DNA from: Adiantum capillus-veneris
Lineage: Eukaryota > Streptophyta > Polypodiopsida > Polypodiales > Pteridaceae
Assembly: GCA_014529385.2 (NCBI GenBank)
Contig: CM043958.1
Location: forward strand, 150,172,793 to 150,236,792
DNA: 64,000 bases
Reading direction: 5' to 3'
Below, one piece after another: positions 34,151-45,643 of this stretch (positions within the stretch are counted from its first letter, which is position 1; each line of letters starts with the position of its first letter). Both the position numbers and the translations under genes were made by a program. The notes under the pieces were generated by a model. The model saw only the letters and a program-made list of their open reading frames with translations. It was not told the origin of the DNA and did not search any database.

Positions 34151-34172
34151 GTAAATAATCATGATTATTTAC
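34151..34172. repeat. D palindrome, copy 3
   Basis: GTAAATAATC-AT-GATTATTTAC: a perfect 22-bp palindrome, centre 34161.5. The A2 target duplication CATCT starts at its last base. Confidence 0.97.
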
Positions 34173-34176
34173 ATCT

Positions 34177-34403
34177 TGTTGGAATTAGGGTTGCAAAGAA
34201 ACGCACACAGCTTGGAGAAGATGAAGGAAGCTCAAGGCACACAATAGAGAGTGTGTTACTTAGTGTGCAATGGAAAGATAGATAGCCCTAGAGTGATGGG
34301 CGTAGATACAATGCTCGGGGGGAAAAACCTCCTAAAGAGGGAAAAAATGCCCCGGTGGTCCTAGTGTTTTCACACACATCACTACCACATGTATATGGTA
34401 ACA
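34177..34403 (-). repeat. 3' LTR of copia A2
   Basis: Plus-strand ends TGTTGGAATTAGGG and GGTAACA. The neighbouring 'aatgccccctggagtg' is the complement of the PPT. Confidence 0.95.
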
Positions 34404-34478
34404 AATGCCCCCTGGAGTGATGCGGTGAACGAGAGCTGGCACATGAGTAAAGGGAAGTGCCATGCCCTGAGGACATGA

Positions 34479-35936
34479 TCAATTCACAAAGGGGAGTAAG
34501 CCCAAAGCTTTGCAGAAAGCTTCAAGCGTCTCACAAGAAAATGCGTTTGTGAAAAGATCTGCAAGGCTGTCCTGTGTTGGCACATAAGCCAACCTTATCT
34601 CTCCTGCTGAGAGTCTCTCCTTGACATAGTGGTAATGCACCTCAATGTGCTTTGTGCGAGCATGAAAAATTGGGTTCCTCGCAACTGCCAATGCGCTCTG
34701 ACTGTCAGTGTAGATAGTGTTGGCAGTGTCCTGTCCAACACCCAAATCAGCCATAAGGCGTATGAGCCATACACACTCAACCGTAGCTGTGAAGACTGCC
34801 CTGTACTCAGCCTCACAACTCGAAGTGGCCACAGTAAGTTGCTTCTTGCTCAACCATGATATTCATGAACTACCAAGCATGAAACAAAAACCACTTGTGG
34901 ACACTCGCGTGTCAAAACAACCAGCCCAATCTGAGTCCGAAAAAGCATGTGAGTCTGGTGGCAATGATCCCCCCTTGGGATAAAACAAGCCAAGATGTAA
35001 AGTGCCACTAAGGTAGCGGAAAATCCTCTTGACAGCCTGCCAAGGCTTAGACCCTGGGCTATGCATAAATCTGCTGACCTGTGAGACTGCAAACTGAATA
35101 TTTGGCCTCGTGTTGCATACATAAATGAGGCAGCCAACAGCAGTTTGGTAAAGAGTGACATCAGCATGATCGCTAGCATCATGTAGACTCAACTTCAAAC
35201 CTGTTTCCATGGGAGTGGCAATAGGTTTGCAATCCTCAAGTCCAAACTTACATAGCAATGTCTCTATGTAACTTTTCTGGCACAAAGCAATACCACCATC
35301 ACACTGCTTAAACTGTATACCCAAGTAATGATGCAACAGTCCCAAATCTTTCATGTTGAAAGTAGCATTCAAATCAGCCTTGAATTCAGCAATATGTCTC
35401 TCATTTGGTCCAGTGATTAGCAAATCATCGACATACAGAACCACAATGAGAAGTACATCACCCTCATGCTTTACATACAATTTGCTTTCTGTTGGACTGT
35501 TACAAAAGCCTCGTTTAACCAAATGAGTGTCAGTTTTCTTATACCAAGCACGAGGAGATTGCTTCAACCCATACAAAGCCTTCTTACATCTGCACACTTT
35601 GTCCTCTTTTCCTTTTATGACAAAACCGTGAGGCTGCGTTACATAAACTTCCTCAAATATGTCACCATTCAAGAAAGCAGTAACAATGTCTGATTGATGT
35701 ACATCCCAACCAAAATGAGCTGCCAATGCACATAGAAAATGCACAGTAGTCATACGACAAGTGGGAGCAAAAGTCTCTTCATAATCTATGCCTTTTTGTT
35801 GTGCATAACCCTTTGCAACAAGTCGAGCCTTATGGCGATCGATCTCACCATCCAACTTGCGTTTCAACTTGTAAATCCACTTCGTACCAATTGGCCTTTT
35901 TTCTAGGAGGCAAATCACATAAATTCCATGTATCAT
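34479..35936 (-). pseudogene. Copia A2 reverse transcriptase-RNase H
   Basis: Single minus-strand frame with one internal TGA at about 34864-34866 (GSS*ISW). RT: GTKWIYKLK, QSDIVTAFLNG, YGLKQSPRAWY and the catalytic LYVDDLLITG are intact. RNase H: FSDSDWAG, SSCEAEYRA and YTDSQSALA carry the acidic residues. The C-terminus SLADLFTNAF...LGLLPFVN is typical of the family end. It lies next to the 3' LTR as expected. Biochemically it would copy the element RNA into DNA and degrade the RNA strand. Confidence 0.9.
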
Positions 35937-37650
35937 TTTTTATAAGTGCATCATATTCTGATTGCATGGTAGCCATCCAATTTTTTGAATTCTGTGCTTC
36001 ATCAAAATATAGAGGCTCTTCAACATAATGTAAGCTAGACACAGCCAAAGCATAACAATCTGATGCATAAGATGCATGGCGAGAGCCTGAACGAGTACAA
36101 CTAGACAAAGGTGCATCTAATTTACTGTCACGCAAAGAGTGCACCAGCCATTTTGGCATACCTCTAGCCTGCTCATTTTCAGCCCTTTCCTCATCAAGTA
36201 CATCATGTACATGTGCATCAGTAATAAGCTGATCTAAAACATTTTCAGAAACCCCCATAGGCTGTACATTTGCCTCATTGGAACTTACATTCGTATTTCC
36301 ACCACTGAAAAGAGGCAACAAAGTGTCATAAATGTCCTGTGAGCTTACATTACTGTCTCTAGTACATGACAGCAAGGGCTGAACAGAATCTTCCACAAAC
36401 ACTACATCCCGAGAAACCAGAATACGTTTTGTTTGCGGATGATACAACGTGTAACCTCTGCTTTCAACACTATAACCAACAAAAATACATTTGACAGCCT
36501 TATCATCCAATTTTCTGCACTGTGTTTGTGGCACCAAAGCATATGCCAAATAGCCAAAAACACGCATGTGCTCAATAGAAGGCTTTCTATCATGCCATGC
36601 TTCATATGGAGTAATAGACTGAAAAGCTTTTGTAGGACACTTGTTAAGTACATAAGTGGCACACATGATGGCCTCAAGCCAAAAAGAATGCGGCAATGCT
36701 TGACTTTTGACCATACATCGTCCATTTCGGTCAGTGACCTGTTTTTCCTCTCAGCAACACCATTTTGTTGAGGTGTATAAGATACTGTACATTGGTGTTT
36801 TATCCCACGACTAGCCAAAAATGTAGTAGATTCATGAGACATATACTCCCCCCCTCGATTGGAATGGAGGGTGCCCATAGTACATTTTGAGACATTTTCA
36901 GCCATAGCCAGAAATTATTTGAAGCACATAAAAACTTCGGACTTCGCTTTAAGAGGAAATACCCATGCATGCCTGGAGTAATCATCAATGAAAGTCACAA
37001 AGTAAAGCTAATTGCCCAAGGACGGAGTTTGCATGGACCCACAAACATCACTATGCACAAGCTGCAACCTGCATGTGGCCCAAACTGAACCATCCTTTGG
37101 AAACTTAGAACGCTGCATCTTACCCAAAATATAGCCTGCACAAACATGTTTGACATGTGCTTCAAGAGGCCGCAAAGAAGCAACCATATCAGATATTTGC
37201 AAACGCAGCAAACTGGCAAAATTCAGATGACCAAAATGTGCATGCCAAAGTTTTGCATCTGAAATAGCCCTTGAATCTGCAACAGCATTTGCAAAATTTT
37301 TCCCACACTTGTCATACAAAGTGAGCTTATATAGCCCACAGCACAAAAGGCCAAATGCAACAATTTCATCACCAAAACTGAGGATCATGAACTGTACATC
37401 TGTCATCCACAAATTTGACTACAAGTCCAAGTCTAGCAAGTGTAGATACAGACAAGAGATTCTTCTTGATCCCAGGTACATAAAGTGCATCAACAAGTGT
37501 GAAAGAACTGCCATTAGCAGCAGTAAGCACAATCTTTCCAACTCCCTGAACTAGATAAGAGGCATTGTTGGCACAAGTGACAAAATTCCCATGAGGGACA
37601 GACTCGAGAGAGGTGAACACTTCACGATGTGAGGTAATGTGCTTTGTACA
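35890..37650 (-). pseudogene. Copia A2 protease-integrase
   Basis: The protease motif WYFDSG near 37660 is followed by a 1-nt loss relative to A1 that shifts the frame; the body follows at 37369-37620. The pre-integrase LWHAHFGHLNF and first integrase Asp LVHSDVCG are at 37008-37412. The second Asp is Asn (HSNRGGEY, about 36860), while Glu in NGVAERKNRS is kept. The C-terminal part (35845-36714) has GYLAYALVPQ and CIFVGYSVESRGY. Four frame segments in all. Loss of the second Asp alone would abolish integration. Confidence 0.85.
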
Positions 37651-38739
37651 CCACTATCAAAATACCACACATGTGAATCTGCAACAACTGACAAGCATGC
37701 ATCATGGACAGCATGATTGTAGGTGCACTCTGCGCTAAAAGCCCATTCTGCATCGACCTCAGCATCACAGTCTCCTTTCACAGAAGACTCAACAATGGAT
37801 GCATTTGTAGTGGAACCAGCATTTGCAGTGGAACCACCCTCTTTCTTCTTAGCCTCTTTGGCCTTCAACTTAGGACACTGCTTGATCAAGTGATCATTTG
37901 CTTTACAATAATGGAAACGCATCTTCTTTTTGCCCTTATCACCAGAATTGCCATACGAAGTGCTCCCAGCAAAATCATTAGGAATAGAAGTTTTGCCACT
38001 CGTAGCAGAATCATAAGAAGTGGTTGCATTGTTGTTACCACCCTTTCTTTGAGAAGCAATAAAAGCCTATTCAATTGCATGCTGTCTAGTCCTATTTTTT
38101 CCGGAAAGTGACTCTTGCAACAGCAATGTGCATAATGCATCAAACTTGACAACTTCTAGATTTCCTTGGGTCATAAGTCTCCAAGTACTAGCAAAAGTCT
38201 GGTAAGAATCTGGTAAGGCATCAAGAACAGTCTGCACAAGGGAGCTGTCTGAAATGACTTCACCTGCAAAAATAAGTTGCTCATTATCCTTGACACCAGC
38301 AAGGAAAGTGTCCATATCATCTTCCTCATGCATAATCTTCGACTCCAGCTCTTTATGCAGCAAAGAAATTTTAGCCTCATTGCAGCTTGCATAAAGACCA
38401 GCCAAAATATCCCAAGCCTGTTTTACAGATTTTGTTGAATGGATGTGAGGACAACGCAATCAATGCATGAGCCTGCGCATCCTTTACATCCCAAAAAGCT
38501 TGTTCTACTGTAGGCAAAACAACTCTAATAGCAGCAATCCTTGCAGCAAGACCTGCAACATCCTCAACATCGCCTACATCCTCAGAACCAGGACGTACAT
38601 CAATGCCCTACACAATATTCCAGACTCCCTTTGACACAAGAACGTGTTGCATCATATAAGCCCACATAGGGTAATTGTCCCCATCCAACCTGTCCTCAGT
38701 AGCAAACATCTTGAAGACATCTGTGTTGTTGTCAGCCAT
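37645..38739 (-). pseudogene. Copia A2 gag
   Basis: ATG at 38739 (MADNNTDVFKMFATEDRLDG), chosen because it matches the A1 start at 28330. TAG at about 38608 in NIV*GIDVRPG. The frame shifts near 38455, where A2 lacks residues present in A1. The nucleocapsid knuckle HYCKANDHLIKQC near 37920 has its first Cys replaced by Phe, leaving an incomplete CCHC box. Confidence 0.85.
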
Positions 38740-39087
38740 GGTAAATGTTGCACCTGATGTGAAAACTGCTCGAAAATAGGAGAAACAGAGCGGGAACAAC
38801 ACATGCTATATAGCACAAACCGTAGAAGACTGTAAGGCACCTGTTATGCAGAAAACGGCACTGACAGAAACTTTGCACAAAATGACAAAATAGCCTGTGC
38901 AGTACTGCCTGTAGTGGAAACGGAGGCCGAAATGAGCCCGAATCAAAAATCTGAGCAGACTAAGGTCTACGAGCTTGTTTGAAATATTTGTCGACCTGCG
39001 AACGCTTGCCAAAGCTCACTGAAATCGAAGAAAGTGAGCAGGCATGTACTAGAGCAGCTGGCAACTAAGCCCGGGAGGACGCAACTT

Positions 39088-39099
39088 GCTCTGATACCA
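39088..39099 (-). other. Primer-binding site of copia A2 (tRNA-iMet)
   Basis: The minus strand reads TGGTATCAGAGC, 2 nt after the 5' LTR. Confidence 0.9.
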
Positions 39100-39101
39100 A
39101 T

Positions 39102-39328
39102 TGTTGGAATTAGGGTTGCAGAGAAACGCACACAGCTTGGAGAAGATGAAGGAATCTCAAGGCACACAATAGAGAGTGTGTTACTTAGTGTGCAATGGAA
39201 AGATAGATAGCCCTAGAGTGATGGGCGTATATACAATGCTAGGGGGGAAAAACCTCCTAAAGAGGGAAAAAATGCCCCGGCGGTCCTAGTGTGTTCACAC
39301 ACATCACTATCACATGTATATGGTAACA
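39102..39328 (-). repeat. 5' LTR of copia A2
   Basis: 227 bp, the same ends as the 34177 copy. Confidence 0.95.
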
Positions 39329-39333
39329 CATCT

Positions 39334-39975
39334 GCTCCAAAATTGAGAATTTTTAAAGAACTGAGTATACCACTAGGTCAAGCATATCAAATAGACTCCA
39401 CATATCAAATTTGGTGAAATTTGGATCACAAAGTGAGACTTAAGCCAAACTGAGTCTGCGGATACTAAATAGTTGATAACTTGGGCAAATCTTGTTCAAA
39501 TTCAGTGAAACTTGTCCAAAGACTACAACAAGATGTCTATATCACAAAACAATTCTAAAAAGTGACAAAATTTGAGAAAAGTAAATAATCAGATTATTTA
39601 CTTTTGAGCCCTAGAGACAAGATTCTGGACATCCGAGCTTGTACAGTGTTAGAACAACATAATACAATGCCACTGGTCAAGTTTGGGTTCCATCGGGTCC
39701 AAATTAGTCATGTTAACTCAGTTTTCAGGTTGCAGATTAGTCCTTTAGCTCTTTGCAAGGGTAGAGTTTGGAAGTCTCATTTGCCGACTCACTTAGCTAA
39801 GATTGAAGTGATATACACAGACCAATCACAATAGTTAGCAAAAATTGTACAGTCTTTGAGAGAAAATAGCTAACTCGGTTAAACTGACACAAGAACCAGG
39901 TTGCAGGCAAAGAATTGAGAGCTTGACAAGAGTTGAATTCAAGTCAAGTGGAAAAACGGATAACAATTCAATCCG
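39334..39975 (+). other. Non-coding leader of gypsy D, right part
   Basis: Continues the D leader after A2, including phrases 'tcaaatttggtgaaatttgg' and 'caaattcagtgaaacttg' that match the left part. The fourth palindrome is at 39577. An acceptor-like GGTTGCAG ends at 39906. No ORF. Confidence 0.65.
39577..39605. repeat. D palindrome, copy 4
   Basis: AAAAGTAAATAATC-A-GATTATTTACTTTT: perfect 14-bp arms, 1-nt centre at 39591. After removing A2 plus one target duplication it lies about 272 bp from copy 3. Confidence 0.97.
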
Positions 39976-40500
39976 ATGGTAAGTACTTTATCCAGGGCTT
40001 AGCAAGTCTATATGAACCTTAGATATGGTCGTATACTAGCAAATCAAGGCATATTTGGAGAGACCGCTAGTAGGGTATCCACCGAAGAGAGTGTGAATCA
40101 AGGTGATCACTTGGGCACTATCTTTGAAGAAGTCTCATACACCTATTCAGACTCAACATCTCAAATGTCTTCCTATTCAACTCAGTCAGGAACCGGAACG
40201 ACAGTACGATATAAGCACATACACACCATTTATAAGACTAATGTCCATGGAGCTCAGGTTTACCTGGATCCTAATGAAGAGTATGCCATTCGCATTGATG
40301 ACCATGACATAGAGTTTGAAGAGGAAATCAGACCAAACAAACAAGGAAAAATATATATGGATAAAAACGGGACTTAGTATGTAAAAGTTGAAAATCATGA
40401 TGTGATAGACAAATGGGGGTTAGAAGTGAATACAATAATTTTGGATATGGTAGCAAAAGAAGGTCCACCGACTTTATAATTTGAGGGATACGATCAAGTT
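39976..40500 (+). pseudogene. Gypsy D gag N-terminal part
   Basis: ATG 39976, TAG at 40000, then an open stretch from 40012: Ser/Thr-rich, then acidic (EEYAIRIDDHDIEFEEEIRP), TAG near 40376 and again near 40478. No known domain is recognised. It resembles H1 gag in having a polar start and a YxDxxGxxY-type acidic segment (VYLDPNEEY, IYMDKNGT). Assigned to Gag by position after primer site and leader and before the zinc-knuckle part. Confidence 0.45.
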
Positions 40501-41540
40501 GATCTGAAACCTTTGAAACGGCTTACAGTTAGGGCTACTTACAGGTTGCAGCTTGTGCATAGTGATGTTTGTGGGCCCATGCAAGCTCCGTTCTTGGGAA
40601 ATTACCTTTACTTAAATGAATTTTGTTGATGAGTACTCCAGGCATGTATGGATGTATCCACTTAAGGCAAAGTTCAAAGTGTTTTTGTGTTTCAAGAAAT
40701 TTTTCCCTTGACTGAAAATGTCTCAAAATGTACTATGGACACCCTCCGATTCGATCAAGGGGGGAATATATGTCTCATGAATTTAATGCATTTTTATCTA
40801 GTCATGGGATAAAACACCAATGTACAGTGCCGTATACGTCTCAGCAAAATGGTGTTGCTGAAAAGAAAAACAGGTCACTTAGGGAAATGGCACGATGTAT
40901 GGTCAAAAGTCAATCTTTGCCACATTCGTTTTGGCTTGAGGCCATCATGTGTGCCACTTATTTACTTAATAGGTGTCCTATGAAAGCTTTGCAGTCTATG
41001 ACTCCTTATGAAGCATGGCATGATAGAAAGCCTTCTATTGAGCACATGCACACTTTTGGTTGCTTGGCTTATTCTTTGGTGCCACAAATGCAACGCAAAA
41101 AATTGGATGATAAGGATATCAAATGCATTTTTGTTGGTTATAGTGTTGAAAGAAAAGGTTATAGGTTGTATCATTTGCAAACAAAGCATATCTTGGTCTC
41201 CCATGATGTTGTGTTTGTGGAAGATTCTATTCAACTCTTGATGTTATGTACTAGAGATAGTAATGTAAGCTCATAGGAAATTTATGATACTTTGTTGACT
41301 CTTTTAGTGGTGGAAGTTCAAATGTAAATTTCAATGAGGCAAATGTACAACCTATGGGGGTTTCTAAAAATGTTACAAATCAGTCTATCAGTGATGTAGA
41401 TGTACATGGTGTACTTGATGAGAAAAGGGCTAAGAATGAGCAGGCTAGAGGTATGCCCAAATGGCTTGTGCATACTTTGTGTGATAGTAAATTGGATGCA
41501 CCTTTGTCTAGTTGTACTCGTTCAGGTTCTTGCCATGCAA
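40500..41540 (+). pseudogene. Copia A3: LTR-less integrase fragment inside gypsy D gag
   Basis: Family A integrase on the plus strand: first Asp in LVHSDVCG, second in LRFDQGGEY, Glu in NGVAEKKNRS, then FWLEAIMCATYLLNRCP and CIFVGYSVERKGY up to PLSSCTRSGSCHA. The longest open part is 40728-41276. Homology starts and stops within coding sequence on both sides, with no LTR, primer site or target duplication seen. It is in the same orientation as D, opposite to A1 and A2. The stop at 41274 and frameshifts make it non-functional. Confidence 0.85.
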
Positions 41541-43106
41541 AAAAGGTGAAGGAAGCCTTGCTTTGATTTAATCAATACATAGAAAGATGTCTTGCTAGAG
41601 AAACTACTTCAAGATGAGAGACTGTCAGCCCTTTTCATAGAAGGATTGGGAAATGACACTCTCAAAAAAGACTTGCACTTAAAGGCATGTGTTACTTTTG
41701 ACCAAGTCATGAAGAGGCATTGTATTTGGTAGACAATTGTAAGGCATATGGGGAGGTGATGGAGGACACAGACCAAGGGACAAGTAGCATCTCTTCAACC
41801 ACTAGTGAATCCTCAATGAAACCGGGTGGGAAAAACCCAACTGTGTCGGACGTTGATCAAGCAATCAAGGAAATGATCAGAAGGATGAACCAAGGAAATA
41901 GGAAAAACCCAAACACACGACAATAGCCCACACAAAAATGTGACACTTGTGGAGGAGATCATCCAACTCAGTGGTACAACATACAGCCAAGGCCAGAAGA
42001 AAATGTTCAGCGTGTATTGAAGTGGTGTGCTATTGAACAAAAATGGACAAACCATGAGACCCACGAATGTTTCTTCAATAGAAACTATGTTAGAGAAAGA
42101 CAATATGGGACACCGGGAGGGCAACAGTTACCACCCCCTCCAAGATACCAAGTAGGACCAAATAATGCAATCCAAGGGCAGGAAAAACCTCAACCTTTGT
42201 TGGGACATCAGTCTCCTTTACCCCAAGAAAGAGAGCCATGGTAAGAATTTCACAACCTATAGAGGCACCTGTGGATCAGAGTATGATCCAAGTAGTTTCC
42301 TACCGAGAAGATTTAGACAATTCTTATGAGAGAGGGTTTGACGGAAATGCCTATGCTTCTGATGGAGAAATTCCATCGATAGTTTCTGAAGAGATGTCAG
42401 AATCATCATACATAGCACAATGAAAAAAAAACCATTACTTGGCCAATGAAAATATGCTTATGTTCATGACAATCGAGAACTAAAAACCTAGGGGATATGA
42501 GGCCAACCGATGGGGGCTCCACAAGCTTCTCCACCACCAGTAGGACCATGCTATGAAGGCGGCGATGATCATTGGGTGAGAAGTTGTCCACACAAAGGAG
42601 AGCGTATCAAACTCTTTGGGTATTGTGAGGGGTGTACAAATGACTATCTCATTCCATATTGTCCAAAAAACCTGATAACAAAGGGAAAAATACCATGAAC
42701 AAAATCGGAATTGTATCAAGCTCAAGTGGATCAGAAACAGAACCAACCATTCCGATAAATGCGGTAACTAGAGCACAAGCACAAGAGGCTGCAAGGAACA
42801 TACCAGCCAGCCAAACTGAGATAGAGAATTTGTCAATTAGAACCCCTAGGAAATCTTGGAATGCAAAAAGGGACAAGATGAAAGCCAAAAGAGTAAAAGA
42901 AAAATCAAAGTTTGGAAACTAAATTGCAGCAAACAGAGGAACAGTTGAGAATGGAAAGAGAACTTAAAGAAAAGGGTGATATAGTAAAACCGTCAGGAGG
43001 ATCTGCCTTGGTGGACAATGTCTTTGAACCTTTGGATGCAATCTTGAAATCTTATGAAGCTAGGTTAAAGCCCAACCAAACCCAGGGTATGAAAAAGAGA
43101 GGTTAA
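41541..43106 (+). pseudogene. Gypsy D gag, zinc-knuckle region
   Basis: Fragments in three frames. CDTCGGDHPTQW (about 41940), then WCAIEQKWTNHETHECF (about 42026), then CYEGGDDHWVRSCP and YCEGCTNDYLIPYCP (about 42550-42660), suggest several Cys/His zinc-binding segments in a row, some with lost Cys. A Gly/Pro/Gln-rich linker follows the second and a charged helical segment (42912-43106) the last. Nucleic-acid binding by Gag is inferred from family knowledge. Stops at 41924 and 42242 and at least three frameshifts. Confidence 0.6.
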
Positions 43107-43246
43107 AGATGTGCAAGGAGCTCATCCAGGCAGCTCAAGCTCTTGTGGAACCACCTGTTCTGACTGCTCCAAGGACTGAGGTGTTAATCCGTGAAAAAAT
43201 CCAAGAGTTGAAGGAGTGAGGTATTGAAGACAGAGACTGAAAAGAA

Positions 43247-44580
43247 TTGGTAGTTGAAATGCCTTTGGATACAAGGATGGTAGCCAATACAACAGCTGGA
43301 GTGTATTCACAAGTAGCTATGCCAATTCCTAAAGTGGAAGAACCATGGCCACAGGATCTGTGGGAGGATATCAAAAACCAAAAAGATGGAAGCGCAACAC
43401 TTCAGTCGGCTCCTATCACTAAGATCCATCTAGAACATGAGCTCTACCCAAATGATATCCAATCACTGTATGGTGATGCAGGTAGAAAAATATTGAAAGA
43501 CAGCAAACCCTAGTCCTTAAAGACGTTACCTTCATTCATTGGCAACCATTAAACCAGATCAGAAGTAAGGAAAGTACCATCTCAATGGAAATCTGGTCCA
43601 AAGATGATGGATACCAAAACTCTTCATGAGCTGATGTCATCTACTATCCATTGTACGCTAACTCTATTTGAGTTACTGCATGTAATACCTCATCTTTGGG
43701 AAGAGGTGGAAAAAAATTTGGAGAAAATAAGGCTGGTAATTCTGCCACCAATCATTTCTCCAAAACACCAAATAACCAGACCTCGAAACAAACTAAACAT
43801 GAACCAGTACCATTGAATAAGGTGGGAGACTATTGTGAAGGAGAAGAAGGGAGCACGACCTTGCCTATGCAATACAAAGGAGTAAAAACAATTGCTATAT
43901 TTCATAGTGGAGCTGGAATTGCCATAGCCACCAAAGCAATGTGCAAAAAATGGGGAAAGCTTGCTCTAAGGAAAACTAGAATGAAACTACGATTAGTGGA
44001 TGGGTACCTGGAGAGACCTATTGACATTTTGGAGCAAATTGTAGTAACCTCTTGTGAAATCGCATATGAACACACCTTTGCTATTATGAATTTCGATAAG
44101 AGCAGCAATTGTGATATCATATTGGGAATACCATTTATGCGTCAGCTTAAAATGGTACAAGATTGGGGCTACGACTATATCTACTTAAGACACAAGGATG
44201 TCACTACAAATATTAGTGTCACAAATCATAGTTATAGAGATGTGGAACGAACCCCAGGAGAAGAATTAAACTCCACAACTGACCAGGAAGGAGAAAAACC
44301 TGCTTGGCTGCAAAAAAAATCTCACAATTGGATGTGTGAAGCTTTTGAGGGTGGCAGTTTGAAAAAACAGGATTGTATTAATGATAGGTCAATACAAGAT
44401 GCACCAGAGCCTTTTTCAAAAGAGATGTTTGAACCTTTTGGATGGCAGAAAATATTGGACACTCTTGATGGGTGTGTGAATGAGGTGACACTACCTAAAT
44501 TCTGTGATGAGGAAGGATATGATATCATTCCATTCAAGATGATGAGTGTAACATTTAATGGCCTAAAAACTTGTGTGTAG
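43247..44580 (+). pseudogene. Gypsy D gag C-terminus and aspartic protease
   Basis: A Gag-like tail (43247-43690, with stops at 43511 and near 43550) passes by frameshift at about 43700 into a retropepsin domain. That has the active-site region KTIAIFHSGAGIAIAT (expected D-S-G; Asp is His here), the flap region and CDIILGIPFMRQLKMVQDWGYDYI, the ILLGxPF...DWG end. Cleavage of the polyprotein would be its role in an intact copy. RT, RNase H and integrase of D are not found; the element breaks near 44580. Confidence 0.75.
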
Positions 44581-44884
44581 CTGAAATTAGCATGAACATA
44601 GTGGGCATTTCATTAGAATAGATTCCTAATCAGAGTTACAAGAGTGCTTGGCTGGAGAGAGCAACAAAAAGCATAACACCTAGCTAGATAGCATGAACAA
44701 TACTTTCAAAAGAGAGAGAAATTAAGCTATTGACAACAGTTGAGGACCGGATTTGCATGGAGCCGGTCCCCCCTCCAAAAGGCTTTGTATTATGGTTTCT
44801 CCCATCAAGAGAGACATTGTACAATACAATTCTTTGTGTTCCTTCAAGACTAGCTAGTGCAATGAAGATGAAATCTTCATGCAC
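44581..44884. other. Unassigned sequence left of copia B
   Basis: Continues on the other side of copia B at 56057. A G-rich tract on the minus strand (TTGGAGGGGGGACC, about 44765-44780) could be a polypurine tract. No protein is recognised. Confidence 0.4.
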
Positions 44885-45076
44885 TGTTGGGGTATAAAGC
44901 CCAATGTGGTCGCCCAGGTAAGTGGGCGGGCCGCCAGGTATGTACACATATTCTTTTGTAAAAACCTAATAAGAACTCACTATGCTCTACACATTACAGT
45001 AGAGCGAGTTCACCATATCGTCGTGCTCTTCTTCTCGCACTCTCTCTCGCGTCGCACTTCCGCTCGTACTCCTTCA
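44885..45076 (+). repeat. 5' LTR of copia B
   Basis: TGTTGGGGTATAAAGCC...CTCCTTCA. It contains GGGTATAAAG at its very start and a CT-rich end. Confidence 0.97.
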
Positions 45077-45078
45077 AC

Positions 45079-45092
45079 TGGTATCAGAGCTC
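45079..45092 (+). other. Primer-binding site of copia B (tRNA-iMet)
   Basis: TGGTATCAGAGCTC, 2 nt after the LTR. Confidence 0.9.
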
Positions 45093-45638
45093 AGATCGAG
45101 GCTCGGGGCAGCACTGCAAGAGGCTAGAGTCACCAGCTCAGATTGGAGTGAAATTCGACAGGCGAAGACACGGCCCCAAATCCTGTCAGGGAGCGCGAAG
45201 GACTGGGTGTTGTCAGAATTTCATTATGAGGTCATCTCGGCCACCGTTCGGCTTCGACAAAGGTCTGCGCAGGCCATTTTCGACTACGTGGTCTCGACGG
45301 GTGCAGATCCGACTCTGCAAATTTGGGGTTTTCGGCCTACGACTGCAGGTGCTGAGGATATCGACACTCCCAGAGTGTTGATTTGTGGCTGTCTACACAT
45401 CGAAGGACGGCTCACAGTTCTTGGAGGCGTGTCACATACGACACGGGCGCATCTACACACAGACTGTAGGCGACATCCACTAGTTCATCAGGTAACTTGT
45501 GTTTGTTGCTTGATATTCCAGATTTCATCCTGACATTGCAGGTACTTCCACATGGGATGTATTGTCAGAGATGATGTATGTCTGCTGAGGGTTTGCTGGC
45601 TGTGAGTCACGCAGCAAACAACCGCCGCAGCGGTTACA
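45093..45638 (+). other. Copia B leader, part 1
   Basis: Non-coding, rich in TCGAC/CGGC words. It is interrupted at 45639 by copia C and resumes at 51277. No gene. Confidence 0.7.
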
Positions 45639-45643
45639 GCATA

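Larger units (their letters stand above)
32918..34171 (+). other. Non-coding leader of gypsy D, left part
   Basis: No ORF. GTAAGT donor matches occur at 33110 and 33241. Three palindromes are spaced about 285 and 273 bp apart. Units between them share phrases such as 'caaatttagtaaaacttg'/'caaacttagtgaaacttg'. Copia A2 interrupts just after the third palindrome. Confidence 0.65.
34177..39328 (-). mobile_element. Copia element A2, complete, 5152 bp
   Basis: 227-bp LTRs at 34177-34403 and 39102-39328 differ at about seven positions by eye. The 5-bp target duplication CATCT is at 34172-34176 and 39329-39333. A tRNA-iMet primer site lies inside the right LTR and a PPT inside the left, giving minus-strand polarity. 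It inserted in the gypsy D leader. The coding region is collinear with the copia Gag-PR-IN-RT-RNase H order but carries several frameshifts and stops and a changed integrase Asp, so the copy is dead despite similar LTRs. Confidence 0.95.

Noticed and set aside
44684-44947. 87-codon minus-strand ORF overlapping the copia B 5' LTR
   Set aside because: It runs across the element border and target duplication, so it did not exist before the insertion; no homology recognised.
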